NCBI GenBank assembly: GCA_027371625.1
Contig: DAHXMQ010000356.1
Coordinates: 1 to 5,696 of the forward strand
DNA: 5,696 nucleotides
Direction of reading: 5' to 3'
Origin: Candidatus Methanoperedentaceae archaeon
GTDB lineage: Archaea > Halobacteriota > Methanosarcinia > Methanosarcinales > Methanoperedenaceae
In this document: one piece after another, positions 1 through 5,625 of the stretch
How positions within the stretch are numbered: the stretch's first letter is position 1
Layout of the letters: the number at the start of each line of letters is the position of its first letter
Position numbers and translations under genes: made by a program
The notes under the pieces: generated by a model
Told to the model about the DNA's origin: nothing
Databases searched by the model: none
Seen by the model: only the letters and a program-made list of their open reading frames with translations

Positions 1-59
1 ATATACCTCACCATCGCATCCATTGCTGATTTCCAGCCTTATGTAACCTCAGGCATCGT
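1..59. repeat. Inverted copy of 503-561 (fold-back at window end)
   Basis: All 59 bases are the exact reverse complement of 503-561, which lies inside alaS. Position 1 pairs with 561 and 59 with 503; the match may continue left of the window. At the junction the alaS reading frame turns back on itself and meets a TGA at 51-49. The last alaS-like codons (Tyr-Asp-Ala) share the 8-base string ACGATGCC with the internal site, so the strand switch sits on a short microhomology. Such fold-backs are typical of amplification or assembly chimeras. A real inversion is less likely, because it would destroy an essential gene. Confidence 0.95.
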
Positions 60-834
60 ATATCGTTGGCGAGCCCTTGGATGCCCAGACAAAGCGCTCA
101 AGCCCGTAGCCCGTATCCACTATATAATTGTCCATTTTTTCATAGGTTTCACCCTTAATGTTTATTGAGCCGCCTTTTGTCTGCTTTAAATCCATGAAGA
201 CAAGCGTGGCAAGCTCAAGACCTCCAACCAGCACTTCCACGCTTGGACCTGCGTTCCCTCCTCCTGCCCACGGCGACTCCTTATACGTTATCGCGTTCAG
301 GTCGCATCCAAGCTCGGATAGAAGGGTATCGCATAATTCCACAGTCCTGTCCTTCCAGTAGATCTCGTTCCCGCGCGAGTTGAAACAGTGGTGCGCCATC
401 ATCTCGAAGGTGGTGAGATGCCTGCCGCTCCTTCCTACTGCATCGAGGTCATCAAGCCTTATGCACGGCTGGGAAATAGTTAGTGGATTCGCAGGCGGGG
501 GGACGATGCCTGAGGTTACATAAGGCTGGAAATCAGCAATGGATGCGATGGTGAGGTATATGTCGTCACGCCAGCGTGCAATCACAGGATAACGCTTCAC
601 CCTCGTGTGCCCATGGCGCTCGAAGAACGACAGGTATGCCTCGCGCATGGAGGATATGTCGTACTCCTTCCTGAAAACCGGAGCGCCGATGAACGAGTAT
701 TCTACGCATGGCGCATCCCCGCATAGCTCGGCTTCGGGGTCGCGTGTCCAGAAGTTGTTGCCGCATTTCGGGCATTGCTTCCGCACAAAGCCGTTCTGTT
801 TGAAATAATCAAGCTGGTACTCGTCCTGTAGCAT
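49..834 (-). CDS. alaS: Alanyl-tRNA synthetase, archaeal type, N-terminal part only (truncated)
   Basis: This cytosolic class II aminoacyl-tRNA synthetase charges tRNA-Ala with alanine using ATP. The 261 residues cover the archaeal N-terminal extension with four cysteines (C21, C24, C38, C43) and most of the catalytic core. Motif 2 is the stretch [16 protein letters not shown] near residues 124-139, followed by [11 protein letters not shown]. Motif 3 is [11 protein letters not shown] near 240-250. Archaeal AlaRS is about 900 residues, so the rest of the tRNA-recognition region, the editing domain and the C-terminal domain are missing. The frame ends at a TGA created by the inverted copy at 1-59, so the last genuine codon is about position 52 and the stop is not natural. 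The ATG at 834 was chosen because it gives the usual archaeal start, with the Cys motif about 20 residues in. No clear Shine-Dalgarno precedes it, and a TATA-like element 30-37 bp upstream suggests a short leader or leaderless mRNA. Confidence 0.95.
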   Translation of the reverse strand: MLQDEYQLDYFKQNGFVRKQCPKCGNNFWTRDPEAELCGDAPCVEYSFIGAPVFRKEYDISSMREAYLSFFERHGHTRVKRYPVIARWRDDIYLTIASIADFQPYVTSGIVPPPANPLTISQPCIRLDDLDAVGRSGRHLTTFEMMAHHCFNSRGNEIYWKDRTVELCDTLLSELGCDLNAITYKESPWAGGGNAGPSVEVLVGGLELATLVFMDLKQTKGGSINIKGETYEKMDNYIVDTGYGLERFVWASKGSPTIYDA

Positions 835-860
835 AGCGGTCTGTAATTGTTAGGGGGATA

Positions 861-871
861 CATAATTATAT
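861..871 (-). promoter_or_regulatory. TATA-like (box A) element upstream of alaS
   Basis: On the minus strand the bases read ATATAATTATG, an A/T-only core in a more mixed leader. It sits about 30 bases before the alaS ATG at 834, which would place transcription start within a few bases of the start codon. This fits the absence of a Shine-Dalgarno. Based on position and composition only. Confidence 0.45.
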
Positions 872-970
872 TGGAAAAAGAGGACGGTTCGGGATGTGTT
901 GGCAAATTGAACCGATTCCCAAAAAAGAATGTTACAGAAATTATACGCAATTTTAGAGGAAAATGTTGCC

Positions 971-1005
971 GAATAAAGAGGAACGATTACTCGTCCCTCC
1001 TCTTC
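971..1005 (-). ncRNA. Group II intron domain VI with bulged branch-point A (974)
   Basis: After a three-base linker from domain V, GAA (1005-1003) pairs with UUC (973-971). A974 is then left unpaired. A 12-bp helix containing four G-U pairs (1002-991 with 986-975) is capped by a GUAA tetraloop (990-987). A single bulged A near the base of this helix is the branch-point signature. The branch A normally lies 7-8 nt before the 3' splice site, pointing to 967-968. An end at 965 would give the usual terminal AC but a slightly longer spacing. Confidence 0.85.
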
Positions 1006-1008
1006 TAA

Positions 1009-1042
1009 GAACCGTACGTGAAAGTTTCCCTTCATACGGCTC
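1009..1042 (-). ncRNA. Group II intron domain V (catalytic hairpin)
   Basis: This is exactly 34 nt on the minus strand and folds fully by eye. The lower helix GAGCCGUAU pairs with GUACGGUUC and contains the AGC catalytic triad, with its G paired to U. A two-nucleotide bulge (AC) follows. The upper helix GAAGG pairs with CUUUC and is capped by a GAAA (GNRA) tetraloop. Length, triad, bulge and tetraloop all match the group II domain V consensus. This is the catalytic metal-binding core of the ribozyme. Confidence 0.93.
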
Positions 1043-1818
1043 AAGCATTTCATCACCCTTTCTATATCGGGCGGCAGTTTTCAATTCGAGAACTGCCTTT
1101 GTATTTCCAGATTACAGCCCAATAACACTTTAAGTGTCTGTAAGCATCTCGCTTTTCAGCGTAATTGATTACTTACATTCTTAGGTTTGTCTCTGTTCCT
1201 ACAATGAAACACCATTGGCAAGTCTGCACCCTTTCAGGTTGAGGCGAATCTTAAGCCTCTATTCAGCCGATTACAGGCTGACTTTTGCTTTTTGCCATAT
1301 CCTCTACCCTCTACGCCATTGTCTTTCCTTAAGGAATTCCTACCCAAGTTTTTGGGAGCGTATAGGGCTTACCAAGTTCTACATCGTGCATAATTTTTGG
1401 ATACTTTAGAAGCCACCTATAAGCCGGGAATCATTTGTCCGTTTCCCATAATGTACGTGCAGCCATTATGGTCATACTCCATACCTTTTGGTTTAAGCGT
1501 GTTTCAGACTATTTTCGCTCATTAATCCTTACGACTCTTTCGATGGTTCAGCTTTCGTTTCTTCATAGTATCCTTACCCTAACAGTTCATTTAATTTAGT
1601 CTTTAAATTTCTCCATATTGTCCTGAGAGCTTTACACCCTGGTGTTACCACCAGCGCATATCTCAGTAGGATTACCCCAAACGGAAGGGGTAGCGCACGG
1701 CAATGCATGATGCAACTTCTTGTCGCAAGCACATTAGGATATTTACTATTATGAATTAAACGTTGGATCGGATGTGGGATACCGCAAACCTTAAATGACA
1801 AAGACTCATTGATACTAA

Positions 1819-1866
1819 ATTATAGTTATATTATATTATAATCAAGCACGAAGGAAGTTAGGAGGT
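1819..1866 (+). promoter_or_regulatory. Promoter and ribosome binding site for the 1874 gene
   Basis: An A/T-only stretch at about 1819-1842 contains TATA-box-like cores (TATAGTTATA, TTATATTATA). It is followed by a strong Shine-Dalgarno, AGGAGGT, ending at 1866, seven bases before a GTG at 1874. This Shine-Dalgarno decides the start of the 68-residue protein, because no ATG is available at the right place. Confidence 0.65.
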
Positions 1867-1873
1867 ATTAAGT

Positions 1874-2080
1874 GTGTATAAGATATCAATAGACATTCCA
1901 CAACCGTTTCTACAGGCGTTAGATGAGATGGTTCGACAAAGCGGTGCGGGTTCTAAGGAAGCGTGGGTAAAGAACGTGGTTAGGAACTTTTGCATTGATG
2001 CTCAGATAAAGATGGATGGAGTGAAAGATTTAATGGAGTATCAGAGAAGGTGGATGTACTTGCTAGCCCAATGGCCATGA
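1874..2080 (+). CDS. Small ribbon-helix-helix-like protein, putative DNA-binding regulator
   Basis: The protein has 68 residues and starts at GTG after a strong Shine-Dalgarno. The pattern is that of a ribbon-helix-helix (CopG/Arc-type) fold. It has an alternating beta strand YKISIDIP at residues 2-9, a first helix at about 11-23 (PFLQALDEMVRQSG), a turn, and a second helix at about 27-43 (SKEAWVKNVVRNF). RHH proteins usually dimerise through the strand and bind operators as autoregulators or antitoxins. A C-terminal helix (about 46-65) could contact a partner. No toxin of a known family follows. The next gene, on the same strand 36 bp downstream, encodes a membrane protein, so the two probably share a transcript. 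The RHH assignment rests on pattern only, and the target is unknown. Confidence 0.6.
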   Translation: MYKISIDIPQPFLQALDEMVRQSGAGSKEAWVKNVVRNFCIDAQIKMDGVKDLMEYQRRWMYLLAQWP

Positions 2081-2116
2081 ATTACGTAGAGTTGAACTAA
2101 TTAGAAGTAGGCTGAT

Positions 2117-2902
2117 ATGAGCAAGGAGGATTTATGGATTGTAATAGGCAGAAGTAAGGTCGATCTTAGTTTTGGTGGACAACTCCTGAACAACTTTGAG
2201 AAAACAATAAAAGATGCGGGGTATGATTTAGACATAGAAGAAATAGAAGTTGCTAAGAACACGACAAGTCAAATTTCATCAGTTGTTTCACAGTTACCAT
2301 CTGAGACACAAGAAAAGATGAATAAAATTCAGATGGAAATTATAGAGACTACTCTGCAAACTAGTAAAGAATTCCAATCAGCACTAACAGATACAGTTAA
2401 ACAAATAGAGGGGGGATATAGGGCTGTCATGACTATGTATGAGGTGGCTTTTTATCTCGGAATTGCTTTGATTTTGTTTTCCATATTTTTTGCTGTTTGG
2501 AAGGGGGAAGTGCTGCTATCATTGGTTTTTGGAGGACTTGGAATTACTGATGTTATTGCATATTTTATTACTAAACCACCCCTTGAACTTCAAGATAGTA
2601 GAGCAAATCTTGCTCAACTTCAGGCAACATACTTTAACTGGTTTAATGATATGTACAATTGGAATAGTTATCTCGGTTATTTAAGCAAGTCACAATATGT
2701 TAGATACCAAGATTTGAAAGATATTTCGATGACAATGTTAGAAAATACAGAGAAGACATTGAATTTGATTGACGACCATTGTAAATTAGGAATAATTAAA
2801 GTCTCAACATCGGAAAAGCTTACTAATTTAAAAAATCTTTACGACAAGGGCTCGATTACAAAAGAAGAATACGAAAAAGCCAAGCAGAAGTTGCTCAGTT
2901 GA
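2117..2902 (+). CDS. Two-TM membrane protein with leader-like N-terminal domain and SHOCT-like C-terminus
   Basis: The protein has 261 residues and its function is unknown. Residues 1-48 (LWIVIGRSKVDLSF, then LLNN and AGYDLDIEEIE) resemble the helical domain seen in Nif11/NHLP-type RiPP leaders and Franean1_4349-like proteins, without a double-Gly cleavage site. Residues 50-105 are polar and probably helical or coiled coil. Two hydrophobic segments at about 109-128 and 132-152 form a membrane hairpin. Residues 155-230 contain a second helical stretch (QDSRANLAQLQATYFNWF). Residues 234-260 (LTNLKNLYDKGSITKEEYEKAK) match the SHOCT (short C-terminal) pattern. The membrane hairpin plus following helix recalls the two-TM region associated with TRADD-N conflict proteins, but this is a tentative likeness. 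The ATG at 2117 is the first possible start, since an in-frame TAG lies at 2108. The Shine-Dalgarno is weak, so translation may be coupled to the RHH gene upstream. The gene looks A/T-richer than the alaS and aIF2-gamma flanks. Confidence 0.75.
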   Translation: MSKEDLWIVIGRSKVDLSFGGQLLNNFEKTIKDAGYDLDIEEIEVAKNTTSQISSVVSQLPSETQEKMNKIQMEIIETTLQTSKEFQSALTDTVKQIEGGYRAVMTMYEVAFYLGIALILFSIFFAVWKGEVLLSLVFGGLGITDVIAYFITKPPLELQDSRANLAQLQATYFNWFNDMYNWNSYLGYLSKSQYVRYQDLKDISMTMLENTEKTLNLIDDHCKLGIIKVSTSEKLTNLKNLYDKGSITKEEYEKAKQKLLS

Positions 2903-2960
2903 ATTCAGCTAAGAATTCTGCTAAACTCGAATTATTCGCTATAATGCAAAGAATAAAAAT

Positions 2961-2990
2961 TTTTAGATGCTCAAGAAAAACATCTGAAAA
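2961..2990. terminator. Possible bidirectional terminator between convergent genes
   Basis: TTTTAGATG and CATCTGAAAA can form a weak hairpin (AGATG/CATCT plus an A-T extension with one bulged base) between the ends of the convergent genes 2117-2902 and 2991-3404. T-runs are present in both directions: five T at 2960-2964 on plus and five T at 2980-2976 on minus. Archaeal termination depends mainly on such T-runs. The stem is short, so the call is modest. Confidence 0.35.
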
Positions 2991-3404
2991 TCATGCCACT
3001 GCAAGCCTTTTCTCAATATCAGCAATCTTTAGCTTGAGTGCGGTAATCTCCTCTATAACAGGGATGCGCTTTTCCAGAGAATCAAGCCTTACGGTCATTT
3101 CTGTTCTAAGGCTGGATATCTCCATCTTTGTTTCATTCCTGAGGCTGGTAATCTTTTCATCCAAGCTGCCAATCTTAATGTCTATGCCTTCAAATTTAGT
3201 ATCCATACCTTCAAATTTAGTATCCATGCCCCCAAATTTAGTATCCATACCCTCAAATTTAGAGTTCATTTCATTTCTAAGGCTGTCGATCCTTTCATTT
3301 GTTGAATCTATCCGTGTATTAATAGCTTCAAGTTTGCCTTTTATCTCATTGAACTCAGGCATTAATACTTGTTTTATCCATGAAGGAATCTTTTCGACGG
3401 GCAT
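2991..3404 (-). CDS. Coiled-coil protein with heptad repeats, function unknown
   Basis: The protein has 137 residues. A short amphipathic N-terminus (PSWIKQVLMPEF, residues 7-18) precedes an almost continuous coiled coil from about 18 to 135. Regular heptads include IDSTNERIDSLRNEM, then four near-identical FEGMDTK-type units (residues 50-77), then SLDEKITSLRNE and MEISSLRTEM. It has no TM segment, no cysteines and no catalytic motif. Proteins of this kind are frequent in Methanosarcinales and Methanoperedens genomes. The amphipathic start plus long coil could mean oligomerisation or attachment to another complex (inference). The ATG at 3404 has no clear Shine-Dalgarno. An A/T-rich stretch on the minus strand at about 3423-3438 could be its TATA box. 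The gene may instead be read from the Rpo7 operon, whose last stop is 57 bp upstream. The codon pattern on this strand is far better than that of the overlapping plus-strand frame. Confidence 0.8.
   Translation of the reverse strand: MPVEKIPSWIKQVLMPEFNEIKGKLEAINTRIDSTNERIDSLRNEMNSKFEGMDTKFGGMDTKFEGMDTKFEGIDIKIGSLDEKITSLRNETKMEISSLRTEMTVRLDSLEKRIPVIEEITALKLKIADIEKRLAVA
3184..3267 (-). repeat. Four 21-bp tandem repeats coding heptads
   Basis: The units start at 3184, 3205, 3226 and 3247, each 21 bp with the shared core CAAATTTAG. The first two differ at one base, and the fourth diverges at its end. Each codes one seven-residue coiled-coil turn, so copy-number change keeps the frame and simply lengthens or shortens the coil. 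Confidence 0.92.
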
Positions 3405-3419
3405 AAGCTAATATTTGAA

Positions 3420-3461
3420 TTACAATCTATTTAATCTTATTTTCTTGCCATTCTCTGCCAT
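3420..3461 (-). pseudogene. 13-codon ORF overlapping the Rpo7 stop, possible stub of a lost downstream gene
   Basis: The Rpo7 stop TAA (3463-3461) overlaps an ATG (3461-3459) as TAATG, a usual arrangement for translationally coupled archaeal genes, with a GAGGG upstream in the Rpo7 tail. The frame reads MAENGKKIRLNRL and stops at 3422-3420. In most euryarchaea the gene at this place is Spt4/RpoE2, a zinc-ribbon protein that often begins with Met-Ala-Glu-like residues followed soon by Cys-x-x-Cys. Here no cysteines follow. It could be the residue of a deleted gene or simply chance. Confidence 0.3.
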
Positions 3462-4102
3462 TATGTTCCCTCTGGTTTGGATTCTGATTTTTCCGCTTTC
3501 GGTGCTTCTTCTTTCCTTTTCTTCCTGGGCTTGGCTTTTTCTTCGCCGCTCTCTCTGGGCTTGCGGGCTTCTTCGACCCATTCCATTTTCCCAAGGGCAT
3601 GCTGGCGCATCGTAAGACCGATTTTACTGTCTCTTGGTTCGCGCTCGTTCAGGCTTACTGCTATTATTCTTGCGCGTACCTTATCTCCTTCAGTCACCGA
3701 ACGTCCTGATTCCTTGGTTATAAGGCGTGAGTTTTTCTCATCATAGCTAACGAATTCATCCGTAAGCTGGCTCACATGCACAAGACCGTCGAGTGGACCT
3801 ATGCCGACAAATATCCCGAATTCCACGACTTCTACCACGCCTCCCTCGATAATCTCCTGCATCTCGGGCATGAAGGTCAATGCATCAAAAACCGCATCAT
3901 AATACACACCGCCATCCCCTGCAAGTATATGTCCTTCGCCAACCTCGATAACATCCTTTACCGCAACGATTGCACCTATTTTTTTATCCACGAGTCCTTC
4001 AAGCTTATCCCTCAAAGCAAGTTTGACGGCTTCGTGAACAGGTTCGCCGAGCAATTCAGGTGCAATTCTCACCGTATCTGATAGTCTCATTTTTCTATAC
4101 AT
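3461..4102 (-). CDS. rpo7: DNA-directed RNA polymerase subunit Rpo7 (RpoE', E1)
   Basis: Rpo7 with Rpo4 forms the stalk of archaeal RNA polymerase, which binds emerging RNA and assists promoter opening and termination. It is homologous to eukaryotic Rpb7. Residues 1-80 form the RNP-like N-terminal domain, starting with the family signature MYRKMRLSDTVRI. Residues about 82-167 form the S1 RNA-binding domain (GGVVEVVEFGIFVGIGPLDGLVH). The family is usually near 190 residues. This one has 213, because of a charged Lys/Glu/Pro-rich tail from about 178 on. The ATG at 4102 is preceded at good spacing by a GAGGA Shine-Dalgarno. It follows the PIN gene by 10 bp and shares its operon with aIF2-gamma. 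Confidence 0.96.
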   Translation of the reverse strand: MYRKMRLSDTVRIAPELLGEPVHEAVKLALRDKLEGLVDKKIGAIVAVKDVIEVGEGHILAGDGGVYYDAVFDALTFMPEMQEIIEGGVVEVVEFGIFVGIGPLDGLVHVSQLTDEFVSYDEKNSRLITKESGRSVTEGDKVRARIIAVSLNEREPRDSKIGLTMRQHALGKMEWVEEARKPRESGEEKAKPRKKRKEEAPKAEKSESKPEGT

Positions 4103-4112
4103 CTAAATCCTC

Positions 4113-4484
4113 TTAGTAAAAGTTTAAACGAGTCTTATCCTGAAGATACACAATAGTAACTCCCTTACTACATAATCTTTTCTTTAATTCAATATCATTT
4201 GTTAAAACCGCAGCGTCCATCTCAACAGCCAAATCTGTTATTATATCATCTGCAAACCCGTTCTTTTCTATTATGGTACAGCAGTCAAGCAGCGACAGTG
4301 CGATTTTTGCTGCTACTTTATCCTTACCTCTTCCCTGCGAATAAATTTTTTCAAGCTCTTTTACAGAAGCCCTTGCAACAAGACATGAATCAAAACCAAG
4401 ACGCTCAAGCTCTGAAAAAATATCAAGTCCGAACTGCCCGGGTATCATCAGCCCATTGGTATCGATTATCACTTTTGATTTCAT
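4113..4484 (-). CDS. PIN-domain nuclease-like protein, Fcf1/Utp24-like, of the aIF2-gamma operon
   Basis: The protein has 123 residues, all PIN domain. The four acidic positions of the metal site can be seen: D8 (IIDTNG), E43 (VKELEK), D80 ([10 protein letters not shown]) and D97 (TNDIELK). All four being present suggests an active Mg2+-dependent RNase. PIN proteins in this gene position in euryarchaea are commonly annotated as rRNA-processing Fcf1-like factors, which fits the neighbouring translation gene. A VapC-type toxin is less likely, because no antitoxin gene is adjacent and the locus is conserved. Its ATG overlaps the aIF2-gamma stop as ATGA, so translation is probably coupled. Rpo7 begins 10 bp after its stop. 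Confidence 0.9.
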   Translation of the reverse strand: MKSKVIIDTNGLMIPGQFGLDIFSELERLGFDSCLVARASVKELEKIYSQGRGKDKVAAKIALSLLDCCTIIEKNGFADDIITDLAVEMDAAVLTNDIELKKRLCSKGVTIVYLQDKTRLNFY

Positions 4485-5624
4485 TTAAATTCTTTCAGTA
4501 TGCCTGAGCCGATGAGCCTCCACCGCGCCCCGACTCTACGAGAAATAGCAATATGCGCACCTTTATCCGCGCAGATCGGTCTTTTAAGTTTTACCTCTGC
4601 ATCCTGAGAACGTGCGCTCGTTACCACGCCTATGGTGGTTGCAGTTCCGATATTGAGCATTAGTGGTTCATTTGAGTGGATTGGCTCTACTGCGGATTCG
4701 TCGCTTATTCCAACCACGCGCGGAAGGAGTTTTGTTTCCATCACGAAGCCCGAAAGTGAAGGCGGGAGCGCCCCGGGAATACCTGCCACCTGCCCGACAA
4801 GGGCATCGCTCTTGGTGAGGGAAGGATCAAGTTTGGTGCCTACGCCGATAAGACCGCCTGGCATAGCATCTTCCAGCTCCTCATTGCCTGCATGTATGGT
4901 TGTGATTACGGTTTTTATTGGAACCCATTTGACAGTGCCGCCTGCTTCAACTTTTCTTCCAGGTCGCATCTCTATCTCATCGCCTGGATGAAAAACTCCT
5001 TGGTTCAAGGAGCCGCCGATTGCCCCACCTACAAGCTTATCAGGAGATGTCCCGGGTTTGTTTATATCGAATGACCTTGCCACGAACATAAGCGGAGGTT
5101 TTTTCAGGTCATGCTTCGGAGTAGGGATATATTTTTCAATCGCTTCGATAATGAGATCGATATTCGAATTCTGCTGGGCTGAGACTGGAATGATCGGTGC
5201 ATCCTCGGCTATGGTTCCTTTTACGAAATTCTTGATCTGGTTGTAATTTTCAATAACCTTTTCGCGTGGAACGACATCTATCTTGTTCTGGATAATTATG
5301 ATATTCTTTATGCCCAGGATGTTCAAAGCCATCAGGTGCTCTTTTGTCTGAGGCTGCGGACACTGCTCGTTTGCGGCTATGACGAGAAGTGCGCCGTCCA
5401 TCAGCGCTGCGCCTGATAACATGGTTGCCATCAGCGTCTCATGACCCGGTGAGTCCACGAACGAGATAGGGCGAAGAACTTCTGTTTTAGCGCCGCATTT
5501 CTCGCATATTTCCTTGGTTGTGTAGCAATCAGGTTCAGGGCAGTTCGGGCATTTCCTGAGCACCACATCCGCATAGCCAAGCCTGATTGAGATTCCTCTT
5601 TTTATCTCCTCGCTGTGCCTGTCT
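4481..5624 (-). CDS. eif2g: Translation initiation factor aIF2 subunit gamma, 5' end missing
   Basis: The GTPase subunit of archaeal IF2 delivers Met-tRNAi to the small ribosomal subunit. Visible in order are switch I ([12 protein letters not shown], about 5604-5570), the zinc-ribbon cysteines ([14 protein letters not shown]), G3 (DSPGHE), G4 (NKID), G5 (SAQQ) and the two C-terminal beta-barrel domains ending GSGILKEFK. The frame stays open upstream of the internal GTG at 5566, so that is not the start. Homology runs to about DRHSEE at 5624. Before that, the expected N-terminal ~35-40 residues with the P-loop (G-H-V-D-H-G-K-T) are absent and the sequence becomes unrelated. About 380 of the usual ~410 residues remain. 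It is the first gene of an operon with PIN and Rpo7, and its TGA overlaps the PIN start. The truncation is at a chimeric join, not a natural start. Confidence 0.95.
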
Positions 5625-5625
5625 T

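Larger units (their letters stand above)
965..1732 (-). mobile_element. Group II intron, ORF-less (no reverse transcriptase)
   Basis: This is a self-splicing ribozyme and retroelement of about 768 nt, read on the minus strand. Domain V (1009-1042) and domain VI (971-1005) are textbook in shape. The 5' end is placed at 1732, where GTGCT resembles the GUGYG consensus. The preceding exon bases CCTAAT (1738-1733, IBS1) can pair with GTTAGG (1583-1578, EBS1, one G-U). TAAAT (1745-1741, IBS2) can pair with ATTTA (1608-1604, EBS2). EBS2 lies 5' of EBS1, as expected. The 3' end is less certain, about 965-968. Between the domain I-like part and domain V there is no ORF resembling an intron-encoded RT/maturase, and the short frames in this span are all unrelated. 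Splicing and mobility would need a protein from elsewhere in the genome. The intron lies in the intergenic region upstream of alaS on the same strand and interrupts no recognisable gene. It accounts for nearly all of the gene-free stretch 835-1873. Confidence 0.88.

Noticed and set aside
49..51. Nonsense mutation making alaS a natural pseudogene
   Set aside because: The stop codon belongs to the inverted copy of alaS itself. It arises from the junction, not from decay.
885..915. CGGTTC/GAACCG inverted repeat as a terminator or riboswitch in the alaS leader
   Set aside because: It is only 6 bp with a 19-base loop and has no T-run or conserved motif. Chance is likely.
1043..1570. Remnant of an intron-encoded reverse transcriptase
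   Set aside because: No frame contains YADD or other RT or maturase motifs. The sequence before domain V reads as intron RNA.
1574..1801. 75-codon minus-strand frame across the intron 5' end
   Set aside because: It runs from the exon side into the intron RNA, has no family resemblance and no ribosome binding site. The RNA structure explains the sequence better.
3184..3267. Possible CRISPR array
   Set aside because: The 21-bp units are contiguous with no spacers and lie in frame inside a protein gene.
2899..3411. 170-residue plus-strand frame rich in Ser, Ile and Leu
   Set aside because: It is the reverse-complement shadow of the coiled-coil gene. The minus strand shows clean heptads, while this frame shows only low-complexity repeats.
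5566..5568. GTG at 5566 as the true start of aIF2-gamma
   Set aside because: Conserved switch I residues continue in frame upstream to about 5624, so this codon is internal.
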